Positions 33,481 through 43,759 of a DNA stretch of 64,000 nucleotides are shown here, piece by piece. The DNA comes from Areca catechu (taxonomy: Eukaryota > Streptophyta > Magnoliopsida > Arecales > Arecaceae): assembly GCA_021397845.1 (NCBI GenBank), contig CM038052.1, positions 48,568,949 through 48,632,948 of the forward strand, written 5' to 3'. Below the pieces are notes generated by a model. The model had not been told where the DNA came from and made no database searches. It saw only the letters and a program-made list of their open reading frames with translations. A program made the position numbers and the translations under genes. Each line of letters begins with the position of its first letter. Position 1 is the stretch's first letter.

Positions 33481-34593
33481 TATTGTCCAGTGATGATGCA
33501 ACCCAGGAGGGGAGGTGAATTGGATTTTAAAAATTATTTGAACTATTTCAATGGATATAAAACAAGTATATGCCAATTCAAATAAGTGCTTATGTTTTAC
33601 CAAAGTATTTGTGTGCTTAATGAAAATATGCAACGAAATTAATAAAGTAAATGCAAGAGTAAATAAGTAAGAAATAAGAGCAATCACAAATACAAGAATA
33701 TATAGTGGTTCGGTGCACTCCAAGGCACCTACATCCACTCTCCAAGTTTTTCTTGGGTATTTTACTATAATCATCAAAATTACAGTCGAATAGTTTCCAG
33801 GCTCATTAATCAAAACCCAACTTATTTTCCCAAGCTCACAAGTCAAAATCCCTTGTTGGTTTTATAACTTAGGCTAACCAACAAACTCCGATGATTTTAC
33901 GGGCTCACTAACAACCTATGTTAGTTTTACAGGATCACCAACAACCTATATTGGTTTTGCGGGATCACCAACAACCTATATTGGTTTTACACAAAGGCTA
34001 ACCAACAACCTTTTTGGTTTTTCAAGGCTCACCAAAAATCTTGATACAACAATATAAGAATGAAAGTAAAGAATACAATAAAGCTTTCTAAAATAAAGCA
34101 AGTATCTCTTCGAATCCCTTGGATGATGTTGAAGAAGCTTGTCTTCAATTTGTTGAAGCCTTTGAATGAAGTTTGATATTGTGGACTTGGATCAACTCTC
34201 TTATCTTTGGAAGCTTGAAGGCTTGAACTACTCAACTCTTGAATCATTGAAGGATATTCAATGATCTCATCAAAGAATTATTTTTCTATTTGATTTTTGG
34301 TGTTTATATAGCTCTCCAAATCATAGATGACCATTTATGACCATTGAAGATGAAAAACTAGCCGTTTGAAGTAAGTTGGAATCAATTCTGCACTTCTAAA
34401 AAACTAGCTGTTATACCAAGTATCGACACTTGAATCTGGTGAGTCGACACTTGAGTTCTTCATGAGTCGATACTTGATTTCTTCATGAGTCGACACTTGA
34501 CTGGTGAGTCGATACTTAACAGGTCAGCTTAAGGCAAAAATTCTGGATTGATACAGTTATGTATTTTTTTTGTTCTCAAGACTAGAGTCAACA
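33481..34593 (-). repeat. 5' LTR of gag-only copia element (internally deleted)
   Basis: Homologous to 29203-30635. On the plus strand it begins TATTG in place of TGTTG, and it ends GAGTCAACA followed by CTATC. About 262 bp are missing at 34578 relative to the other LTR, with TCA at the deletion junction on both sides, and two hairpin repeats are also missing. Confidence 0.92.
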
Positions 34594-34598
34594 CTATC

Positions 34599-35036
34599 CT
34601 CAAACGATTGGAGAGAGAATATAGGATTTTTTTATGGGGTCAAAATTATGATGCGAGGGCTTTGCATCTAATTGCTTGGGATAAGCTGTGCTCTCCTAAG
34701 AATTGTGGGGACTTTAATATTATATCTCTCCAAGTTAGGTAACAAATTATCCCTCTCCAAGCTGGGTAACAAGCTTTCTTTGGAAGAATAGCTATTGATC
34801 TAATTCTTAACCCTAAGTCCTTATGGGCTAAAGTTATTAGAGCTAAATACCATTTCTAGGAAACTTAGACAAATGATACCAAACCCAGGTATTCATCTAT
34901 TATTTGGAGGAAATCCAAAACTGGGGGGGAGGGGGGCATTATTCAACAACAAATCCGCTGGACCATTAGGAGCATGCATACTGTTAATGTGCTTAAAGTT
35001 CCCTAGCTTTCTAATATTCCCATTGATCAATGACCC
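34599..35036 (+). pseudogene. LINE ORF2, segment after reverse transcriptase
   Basis: Reads LKRLEREYRIFLWGQNYDAR then LIAWDKLCSPK and, after shifts, PRYSSIIWR and WTIRS. These are the usual plant L1 landmarks downstream of the RT (FLWG, WDK-C-PK, IWR). The frame just before 35036 runs on into 61375 when the Tat insertion is removed (IPIDQ then a stop, then PNYVNPNAILEN). Confidence 0.8.
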
Positions 35037-35452
35037 TGTTGCCGCCTGGATCTCCATGGCCCGTAGCTCTGACATGTTGCGATTGCATCGGGCTCTCTCT
35101 GGCCACTTGGTCCTCTTTTTCGGTCAACTTTAGAGTCAGCATGACCTACAAAAAAGAAGAAACCTAGTCGGGAATTTCGACAGGGACACTCCAACGATCA
35201 AGTCAGTTGGGATGATCAAGAAAAATAGAACCTCCATGACAGAGAGCCTAAGATCTCTCCTTGTAGAGGATGAAAGATGGAAAGATAAGGTGAAGTGGAG
35301 ATTAGAGAGCTAGAAGGTTTTCTTGGCTAGTTCCTTGCCCGTTTGCTCCCTGTGTCTTACCAGTTGCCTCTCTCCCTTTTTTTGGAGGTCCCTTCCTCTA
35401 TTTTATATGAGAGGAATGGCCCAGACCAAGTATGAGACTTTATTAAGATGTC

Positions 35453-35754
35453 TGTTGGATCGATGCCCCTAACCATTCTTACAAAAGGAATGTCCCTATT
35501 ATAAGAGGCCGGTTTATCTCTCTTAAACCAGCAGTGCAGCAACCCCGGGCACTCGAGTCGACTCCCCGCCGATCCTTGCAAGAGCTACCCAGGATACTAA
35601 ACCTCAAGTCGGCTCGCTGGAGATGAGCACCATAGCACCAACCAAGGGACGTTGACATGGCACCAAACCCGCCTTACCGATGGCACCCACATCCCCGTGG
35701 GCCCAGACCCTACATCCAGACGAACCATAAGGGTGCGAGCTGGCCCAGCCAACA
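35453..35754 (-). repeat. TRIM terminal repeat 1
   Basis: 302 bp, from TGTTGGATCG to CAGCCAACA. It differs from repeat 2 at roughly 8% of sites by eye. Confidence 0.93.
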
Positions 35755-35832
35755 ATTCCCCCCCCAGCAAAATGACCGAGAGTTTTTCCCCCTGCGAAGA
35801 CTTGAACCCGAGACCTCGGCTCTAATACCAGT

Positions 35833-36134
35833 TATTGGATCGATGCCCCTAACCATTCTTACAAAAGGAACATCCCTATTATAAGAGGCTGGTTTATCTC
35901 TCTTAAACCAGTAGCGCAGCAACCCCGGGCACTCGATTCGACTCCCCGTCGACCCCCGCAAGAGCTACCCAGGATATTAAACCTCGAGTCGGCTCGCTGG
36001 AGACGAGCACCACAGCACCAACCAAGGGATGTTGATGTGGCACCAGACCCACCTTACCGGTGGCACTCACATCCTCATGGGCCCAGACCCTATATCCGAA
36101 CAAACCATGAGGGTGCGAGCTGGTTCAGCCAACA
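35833..36134 (-). repeat. TRIM terminal repeat 2
   Basis: 302 bp, from TATTGGATCG to CAGCCAACA, directly followed by the ATGTC target duplication. Confidence 0.93.
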
Positions 36135-36554
36135 ATGTCACTTTCTTGGTGCCCCTTTCGGGAGGGGTTTTCCTTTGTCTGCAACTTCCCCCCTATCGAA
36201 CCGGTCCTTGGAAGGAGATCTTTCTATTGGAGGTGTTTGCCGGTATAGTACAGATCTTGTCCCTCTGGTGGAGTGTTTCTATTATAGGAGAGACCATTAG
36301 AGCCCCGAGCCACGGTGGAGCATTTCTATTCTAGGAGAGACCGTTAGAGTGTTGTAGGCCCTGTGGCCTTAATGAAATACTCCTCTTGAAGGAGGTACAG
36401 ATTCCATGTCGCGAGGGCTGGAGCCTCCGGTTGCATGGTCGTTGAGGCACGTTACAGGGCCTGGAGCCTGGTAGAGCACGCACTGCATAAAGTGTGCAAA
36501 TGGCATGTTGCAGAGCCTGAATTTTTGGTCAGGCATGTGCCACCTTTTAGGGAT

Positions 36555-37870
36555 TATGATGAGGGACAGATAAAAGAATAATAAAAATAGTAATTAATAT
36601 TTTTTTTATATTTTCATATTTTAGAAGGAGATCTCAAAGGAAACAGTAAAGAAAACTAATAAGTCTATTACCCGCACAAGTAAACCTATAAAGCAATTAA
36701 AAGTAGGACCTGGTGGTTGAGAAATCACCATAAACTAGGATTTATTCAACGATTCAAAATTAATGAGAAGGGAAAGATTCAATGTTACCAACGTAGATCG
36801 CTCTCTTGATGTAGATCCAGCAGGACTCTCAAGATCGTAGAGTTGGGACTTCAAGATCTTGCTTTCGGGCTTTGATTTTCCATATGATGTCAATTCCGAG
36901 GCAAGAACACCAGATCTGGATTGTTGGTCACCTACAAAACACTTAGCAAAGGAATTCAAGTTAGAAATAAGCAATGAAAGACAAGAAGGGAAAGAAAGGG
37001 TTCGAAGTGATGGTTGGGTTTTCTTCTTCAACTGGATAAGTAGAGCCTCACATCCCGCGGTACTCCAAAGGAACAAAGAAAGTGCCTCACACCCCGCGAT
37101 GCACATAGCAAAGAAAGATTTTGACAGAATGTCTTTGTATTTCAAAATAATTTCATGAATTACAAGGGGGGCTGGTGGGATATTTATAGACCCCTAACCA
37201 GTGAAGTAAGAGACTCAGATACAAGACTCTTGTTCCTTTGAACTACAACTCCTAGAATCTGCTCTAGGGCATCTTGGACTCTGCTTGCTGGGCTGATCTT
37301 GAACTCTCCTGGGCCTTCATCCAAAGTGGGAGACAACATGAAATGAGGTGGGCGACATCTCTTGAAATAAAGTCGGTGTAATCCTTTGAATTTTAGGCGA
37401 TGAAAGGAGGAGTCTTTCTTGCTTACTCTTCTTAAAATCAGCAATTTGGATGGGGTGACAAAAATAAGATGGTGTCAACTCTCTTCTCCCTTTTGGCGCT
37501 AACTCTTCTTGGCGTTATTCTTTTATCTTGATCCTCTTTAAAAGTTGATAAGAACAAATGAGAGGATATAGGTGGACTCCCATCCCCTTTTGAATTTAAA
37601 TCCTTTCATGATAGGAATGGATGAGGCGCTCCTTGGATGTGGGCAACAAAAAGAATGAAAATGAGGTGCCAAATGAGATGGAGCCCTTCTGTTTTACTCA
37701 TCTTAAAACCATCGGCATCTTGGAATTTAAATGACCGACATCATGAGAGAAAAAAAATGGGGTGCCCACTTTTGGATAAGCTTGAACTTCAAATGGTGTC
37801 TGAATGTTCGGATGTCTGGATATCTAGATGTTTGGATGTCTAGATGTCTGGATGTCTTAATATCTTGATA

Positions 37871-37904
<34 letters not shown>

Positions 37905-38528
37905 GATAACCATTTTTGACATAAAATTAACCAACCAAGATAAATGACATGGCATGTGATGATGTCCTGGATGACGTGGCAAGTGATGTCCAAAATCTTA
38001 AAAAGGTGGCACCAAGAAGTGGTTGTCATGTGGCAAGTGACTTGGGCTAGCACATGGAGTCACATGGATCTTGACTTGGTACATGGTCTCTTGACTTGGC
38101 ATATGGAGTCACATGGATCTTTAATTAGGTCCCCCTTATGTTACAGGACTCAACTAACTAACTAATCACATGACTCAAAACTAATTAAACCAACCATACA
38201 TAATTAGGCTTTCAAATAAAAACCCAATTAAAATTGGTAAAAATGGATAATTAAATTGGACCACTAAGATCCCAATTGGGTAATTAGGGTTTGACTCAAT
38301 TGGGGTTTTGACTCAACCTGGTAAAAAGGGTTTTACCTCAAAATAAACAAAATTCTAATTACAGTTGGTAAAAAGGGTTTACCCTAGCTAAACCAAAATA
38401 ACAAAATTTAAAATAAATATTTACATGATAAATAGGGTTGGGTTCAAGATTTTATTCACAGGTGATCCACAGGGATGTGGGTTCAACCTGTCGACTTCTT
38501 TTGGCCCTGGTACCCGTACCAGGTTTTA
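36555..38528. mobile_element. Unclassified insertion of about 2 kb in Tat LTR
   Basis: Absent from the other Tat LTR, which passes directly from GGATT to AGTAGCTGG at about 59213-59230. TTTTAGG occurs at both edges (36545-36551 and 38524-38530) and could be a duplication. No TG...CA termini, primer site, terminal inverted repeat or coding domain was found. Inside are a GGATGTCT-type minisatellite (about 37798-37860), an AAT microsatellite (37868-37901) and a GGTAAAAAGGGTTT repeat (38320-38385). Confidence 0.6.
37798..37901. repeat. GGATGTCT minisatellite and AAT microsatellite
   Basis: Six or more 8- to 10-bp units of the type GGATGTCTGGATATCTAGAT are followed immediately by about ten AAT triplets. 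They lie inside the unclassified 2-kb insertion. Confidence 0.85.
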
Positions 38529-38639
38529 GGTAGCTGGGAGCTTTCATGCCATGATCTGAACTTCTACTGATCCTCTCCTTTTGGCTAGTGGTAGGAACTT
38601 TGATCTTGGCAAGAGAGGGGGGAGCTCTATCTCAGGAGC

Positions 38640-39090
38640 TCAACCCCGGAAGGCGGGAGCACAACCTCAACCGAGAGCTCGACCCTGGATGGGAGCTGAC
38701 CTCGACCAGGGGCTTGACCTCGGAAGGAGGGGGAGCTCTATCTCGAGAACTCGACCCTAGAAGGTAGGATCACAACCTCAACTAGGAACTAGACCCCGGA
38801 TGGGAGCAGACCTCGACCAAGGGCTTGACCTTGGAAGGCAGGTGCACAACCTCGGCCGGGAGCTCGACCCTGGATGAGAGCTAACCTCGACCTTGGAAAG
38901 TGGGAGCACGACCTTGGCTTGGAGCTCGATCCCAGATGGGAGCTGACCTCGATCGGGGGCTCAACCTTGAAAGGTAAAAGCACGATCTCGACCGGGAGCT
39001 CAACCTTGGATGGGAGCTGACCTCGATCGGGACTCAACCTTGGATGGCAGGAGTGCAACCCTGGCTGGGGGCTCCACTTCGGAAGGTGGG
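38640..39090. repeat. Tandem repeats in Tat LTR U3 (3' LTR)
   Basis: Repeated GGGAGCTGACCTCGACC, GGGGCTCGACCTTGGAAGG and GGAGCTCGACCCTGGATG segments in composite units of roughly 70 bp. The same array occurs in the 5' LTR at 60738-61255 with a different number and order of units. Open frames over the array are repeat artefacts. Confidence 0.85.
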
Positions 39091-39222
39091 AGCACGCTCC
39101 AAGAACCAGGATAGCTTGACTCTGAATCTTAATTTGGTCATCGCATCCAGGTGGCACTTTCCACCAGTGTAGGCACCAGCTAGTGCCATCATGGGTTCCA
39201 CGTCAGCGGTAATGCCACATCA

Positions 39223-39238
39223 GGTGCCCCCCACTCTC
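39223..39238 (-). other. Tat polypurine tract
   Basis: The minus strand reads GAGAGTGGGGGGCACC directly before the LTR start TGATGTGGC. This fixes the orientation of the element. Confidence 0.85.
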
Positions 39239-39818
39239 GAGCCCAGAGTATGATGTGGTGCTTGGGGTGAAAGGAGTAATGATCATGCTGACATAGAGGG
39301 ACGGACCTCCTACACTATTAATGCCTTGAGCACTGGCACCCCGAATATCGCGCTTCCGTACCAATGAGGTGACACTATGTCAATGGTTTCAAAAAAGGGG
39401 GCCATAATTATTGTGCCTGGCCTGTAGCGACCACCCTCGAACTGAAGCATCGGCTCCATCAGATTCCAACACGTGGCAGGCCCTGGCTGGCTAAAGAGGA
39501 GAAAGGGCACATGCCTTCAATTGGTACGAGGCGACGGGGGTTGCAGGCTTTTGAAGGGGACTTGTCCTTTCACCCCTTAAGGGTTTTTCGAGTGGCGAAG
39601 ACAAGGCCTTTTTGCAGAGTGCTTCTTCTTTTTCTCGTCTCGCCTCCATTTCCTTGTTCAAGGATTCAGAGTCCTAGCAAGTCAGCCCTCTCTTTCTCCC
39701 TTCTTCTTTTTCCTCCTTTGTCTTCTCCTATTCTTCTCCTTCGGCCTGTGCTGAAGGAGATCTTCCATAGAGTCTTTAGGCTCTTGTCTCTCCTTTGTCT
39801 TCTTCCTTCTTGTTCTTC
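39239..39818 (+). promoter_or_regulatory. 5' flank of the antisense ORF (possible promoter)
   Basis: A non-coding stretch of 580 bp between the polypurine tract and the first ATG of the antisense ORF. From about 39620 it turns strongly pyrimidine-rich (TTCTTCTTTTTCCTCC), as is common in plant 5' untranslated regions. No TATA box could be assigned. If the antisense ORF has its own promoter it should lie here or in the LTR. Confidence 0.35.
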
Positions 39819-41485
39819 ATGAGTTCTTCCAGCATAGAGCACCACCGCCTAAATTATTCTGGTGAGGCAGGGCCATCTCATCCGAGGCCTCCTTCCTCGG
39901 ATAGCGAGGAGGAGGAAGTCCCTGTAGTGGCCCGCAAAGATCCCTGCAGAACGGGGATTGTCATTGGACTCCCTGCGGCTCCTCCCCCTCCTTCTTCTCC
40001 TCCTATCAGGGAGTCGACCGGTCCTACCGACATTGCTTCGATGATGACCAGTGAGGACCTCCTTCGTGTTCGAAGCATGTATGGGGTCTCTTATTCCATC
40101 CAGCTCTCGATCCTGGGACCGGAGGAGTGGGTCACTTCTAGTGACTTGAGTTGGATCACCTTGTATGAAGATCTTTCTTCGAGGGCCTCCATCTTCCTTT
40201 CCACACCTTCTTTCTTTCCTTCTTGAATAACTACCATCTGGTCCTGGCTCAACTCTCCCCCAATGCTATCAGGAACCTTTTTTGTTTCATTATCTTTTGC
40301 CACTTCCATGGGATCGTAGCTCATTTCTCCATCTTCAGGGCCTTGTTCACCTTGAACCGCCACCTAGTTAATAATGGGTTGTGGTTCGTGGCCCCGCGTT
40401 TGGAGACCATCAAGCTTGACCTACCTTCTTCCATCAAGGGGTGGAAGAGCAGGTTTTTGTTCTCCTCGATTAAGGGGGTAGACTGGGTTTGAAGTGACCT
40501 AGACCGCTCCCGCAACTGGCAATCTACAGTCGAGCCGACCGACAAGGAAGTGTACGACCGGCTCGTCACTTTCGAGGTCCCAGCTCTTCGGGACCTACTG
40601 ATCGAGAGGAATCTCATGGATGCCGGAGTCAGCCAGGCCCAACCTCAGGGTAAGGCTCGATGTCGGGCATCTTTTCTTTCCAAGTAGATCCAGCTTCAAC
40701 AAGGGACTAACTAACTCCTTTTTGTTTCACAGGGATGAAGTTCACTATGGGCCAACTCCTGAACATGTCAAAGAAAAGGGTTACCTCCGTAGGACCCAGG
40801 GACGAACCCATGAAGAAGGCCCAGGAGGAGCTAGGACGAAGGCTCGACAAGGAGCCCACCATCGGGCCAGCCAGAAGGGGGCCCCGATACTCATTGACTG
40901 CACCTAGGCCAATAGTCCTACCCCTGGCCAGCAAACACAAGAGCGATACCAGACCCACGAAGGGGGCTTTGCTAGCAGCCTCAGCGGCCCCTCTATGAAC
41001 TGAAGATCCACCCTAGTCGGAGGTGGTGGAGGTGGCAGAAGACATCACCGTAGAGAGATCGGCCATACCGCCCGGAGGTAGAACCGCCAGTGACCAGCTC
41101 GCTGCCATCATGCCTCCGCTGGTGGCCACTCTTGAGCATTCGGAGCTGTCTGAGATGCCAAGGCCAGGAATGAAGAAGATGTCCCTCTACCTACTCTGGG
41201 AGGCAAGGCTGACGAGGGATGGGAAGCTAGCAGAGGAGATCATCCATCCACAAGACCGCCAGGAGAAGAGCGGTCAGCAGCTGGTGGACGTTCTCACTGG
41301 GGTCTTCCCTCAACTGATGTCAGTAAACCATCTTTTTGACTACTTCATTTTCTTCTTCTGCCATTTAGATGTTAGCTAACTCTCTTTGTGCAACTATTGT
41401 AGGAGGTCATGATGCTCAGCTCATCAGGGACTCCTGCATGGGGCTGATGAAGTGCGACTACCATCTCTGCAAACAGAGGGATGAA
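39819..41485 (+). pseudogene. Antisense extra ORF, 5' part (putative gypsy type transposon family)
   Basis: Start ATG at 39819 (MSSSSIEHH); the 39795 ATG upstream is possible. The first exon has an acidic, serine/proline-rich head, then SMMTSEDLLRVRSMYGV and, after a 1-nt frameshift near 40200, FLNNYHLVLAQLSPNAIRN and SIKGWKSRFLF. This order is typical of the plant family annotated as putative gypsy type transposon (Transposase_28). Two intron-like gaps fit GT-AG rules and keep the frame: 40650-40732 (GTAAGG to TTTCACAG) and about 41323-41402 (GTAAAC to TTGTAG). In-frame stops occur near 40997. Function is unknown. A chromovirus interrupts it at 41485, and it resumes at 47720. Confidence 0.75.
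41481..41485. repeat. Target-site duplication ATGAA/ATAAA of chromovirus derivative
   Basis: ATGAA at 41481-41485 and ATAAA at 47715-47719 differ by one transition. Removing the element and one copy joins the antisense ORF in frame (HLCKQRDE then ARTQGLEDQ). Confidence 0.85.
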
Positions 41486-42937
41486 TGGTGGGGACATTGG
41501 AGGCACCATAATAAGACAGAGACTTTTCAACCCTCTATGAATTGATCAATAATTTATGAGTCCATCTGTAATAAGGGCTTAGCCCATCTGAGTCTATTTT
41601 AGTTGCTATTTGAGTCTTTTAAGTTGTTATTTCAGTTCTGTACTAGTCAGCTCATGTTGAGCTAGTTCAGTCCAATACTAGTCAGCTTATGTTGAGCTAA
41701 TTTTATTTTTTTGAGTCCTGTCCAAGCATACTGAAGACTCAAGACCACATCATACAAATGAAGACCAAGTCCAACTAGATTGAAGATATGGAAGTTTAGC
41801 CCAAGTCCAACCCAGCTTGAAGATTTGAAGACCCTAGGAGGAAAATCAGAAACCCTGATTCCTTGTAGATGCCCTCTAGATGCCCAGATTCCCTTCCAGA
41901 TGCTAGAATATATTCATAAACCAGGGAATCCATGATTCCAGAGGTCCACCTACTTCCTAGCCTAAAGAAATCAAGCCTAGGCGCCAAGCCCAAGCCCCTA
42001 AGAAGCAAGATACCAGGGAATATTCTTGCTACCTGGCTACCAGGCCACCCCAGCTTCCAGAGGCCCAAACCCATGCGCCCAAGCCCCTTTGGGCTGGTCC
42101 CTTTCTGGACTTAGAAGCCCAACATGCCCCCTAGGCATCCTTGGAGTGTTGGCCAAGTCAAGAGAATTTTTAAGAATTTTTCTATCTAATGTTTCCTTAT
42201 TTTCTAGCTAGGGTTTGAGAGGGAAAAGGATTTTTATGTAAAGACTAATGTGCCCTTACTTGGAGCTCAAGGTTAAGGGTCTATTTAAGGGACCCTAGCC
42301 TCTTGTATGAAACTTGATTTTTGATATGAAATAAAACTTGAGTTCTTATATTGTTTTATGTGATTACCCTGCTATGTGTATAAAGGGGTTTGAGAGTTCT
42401 TCTTCCCGGTGTTTGCTACCATCTTCTTGCCGCCAACCATCCTTCCAGTCCCCTCCAAAACTTTATTTCCTTTGCTGTTTTCCTTTATTTTCTTGATTTC
42501 CTCTGAGTTTTCTAACCCCTGACAGGTCATTTGCAAGTCCCCGAGTTCCTACAAATCCAACGACTCCAGCCAAGCCTCAATCGGACCACCGAGCAGAAAG
42601 CCGGGTATCCGCGGGTCTTTGGCTTGATTTTACATACCGCATCCATCGAGAAACGAGAGATCCCTTCATTGTGATCTTCACCAGGCACTTCAGACATTGT
42701 CAGGTACACCCCCTCTGCCTTCAGTCTTTATATTGTAGGAGAACTTGCCCTAACCGAGGCTTCTCAGTCCCGGTGATCCTTCTTTAGTACTTTTCTAGGT
42801 TCTAATCTGCATGCTTGGCTTCAAAAATTCATACAAAACTCTCTACAACTAATTTTGATCTGAAATTCAGGAATTAATCACCTAACCCCACATATAAAAC
42901 ATACAAAAAGCATTGCATGCATATTAGTCCCGCATCA
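41486..42937 (+). repeat. 5' LTR of chromovirus derivative
   Basis: 1452 bp, TGGTGGGGAC to CCCGCATCA. Related copies at 46283-47714 and 59318-60732. Its start is related to the chromovirus LTR start (TGGTGCGGGC), but most of the LTR is different. Confidence 0.95.
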
Positions 42938-42939
42938 TT

Positions 42940-42951
42940 TGGTATTAGAGC
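42940..42951 (+). other. Primer-binding site of chromovirus derivative
   Basis: TGGTATTAGAGC, one transition away from the exact initiator tRNA-Met complement, two bases after the LTR. Confidence 0.85.
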
Positions 42952-43759
42952 TTAGATTATGGCTTATTTTCTATAATTTTTCAGTCCGTATATGCTCTGT
43001 TATTTAAATTATTTCTCCCTGATAAAAACTCCAAAAATTCTGAAATTTTTTTTTCGGCCTGTCAGTTTTCTGCAAGCCGAAATACAGCCTGCAAATTTTT
43101 GGCTCTATTTCTTTTAGCAAGTTTGGATGTTTTAGGATTTTGTTTAGCATCTTTTGCAAATCTTTTAATTTTAGTATATTTCCTGCATATTAGGCTATAA
43201 TTTGCAAGTTTTCTTCTATTTAAGAAAATACCAAAAAAAAAAAACATATTCTTCAAAAATACCAAAAAAAATCTAAACCCTAATTTGCATCCTCATCTGC
43301 CTGCCATCATTGCATAATTTACTTTTAAGGGCACTCTTGCTATATCAGATGGGGGGAGGATTTGATCACCTCTCCTTAGCCCAAAACCACACCTTTCTTG
43401 CATTCGGTCCCAAGCCTAAACTAAAATCGATTAGACTTAATTTGCCCTAGTGGGCTAGGGACACCAATTGGTTGGGTTTGGGCTAGTGTTAGATCACTGT
43501 GTCAAGTTAACCTGTGTGTGCCTTGTGCTCGGTGTCTAGAATGGTGGTTCAGGGATTCAATCCCGAAGGGCTTGTGTGCTGGTCCGCCTACCTGGCCAAT
43601 CTCTGATTGGTGTCTAGGCTTGGCAATCAGGGACCTAACACTCCCTTTACACCTGCCTGGCTAAGTATCGGGTTACTATAGGCTAGTTTGCCATCCTAAT
43701 TGAGCATCTAGTTTGGACTCTAGGTCTAGTCAGCTGTAGTCGGTCTGATCGAGTCTTGC
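42952..43759 (+). other. Leader of chromovirus derivative
   Basis: Untranslated. From about 43330 it is very similar (roughly nine bases in ten by eye) to 16690-17110 of the autonomous chromovirus. The inverted repeat is kept as CCAATCTCTGATTGG near 43596. Confidence 0.8.

Larger units (their letters stand above)
29203..34593 (-). mobile_element. Copia element lacking pol (gag-only, SIRE-related)
   Basis: Two LTRs (1433 and 1113 bp), a minus-strand primer-binding site, gag, a long non-coding 3' region and a polypurine tract, with perfect 5-bp target duplications CTATC. No protease, integrase or RT sequence is present. Gag ends with ECLAA, the same motif that in the related element (8140) is followed by the protease active site, but here pol is absent from that point. 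It resembles the gag-only terminal-repeat elements described in plants as TR-GAG and would need enzymes from a full copia element. Confidence 0.85.
35453..36134 (-). mobile_element. TRIM element, 682 bp
   Basis: Two 302-bp terminal repeats (35453-35754 and 35833-36134) bracket a 78-bp interior with a polypurine tract next to the left repeat (C-run at 35758-35765 on the plus strand) and a primer-binding site TGGTATTAGAGC (minus, 35819-35830). Flanked by ATGTC at 35448-35452 and 36135-36139. The other Tat LTR shows the empty site near 58785 (GATATCACTTTC). It encodes nothing. The second repeat starts TATTGG instead of TGTTGG. Confidence 0.95.
35037..39222 (-). repeat. Tat 3' LTR with two insertions
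   Basis: Begins TGTTGCCGCC and ends TGCCACATCA. It is aligned with 58382-61369. It contains the TRIM at 35453-36134 and an unclassified insert at about 36555-38528, so the LTR proper is about 1.5 kb. The part near 39222 carries a GGGAGCTGACCTCGACC-type repeat array. Confidence 0.85.

Noticed and set aside
35819..35830. Possible tRNA gene, because GCTCTAATACCA resembles a tRNA 3' end
   Set aside because: Only the last part of a tRNA is present; it is the complement of a retroelement primer-binding site. The same holds at 9927, 33467 and 51567.
36552..38523. Solo LTR reading of the insertion in the Tat LTR
   Set aside because: No TG...CA ends with a 5-bp duplication could be found at the edges; left as unclassified.
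39795..40226. Host gene reading of the plus-strand ORF between Tat pol and LTR
   Set aside because: Its position between the polypurine tract and the UTR repeats of the Tat element, its orientation and its family all fit an element-borne antisense ORF; it also has a frameshift and stops.
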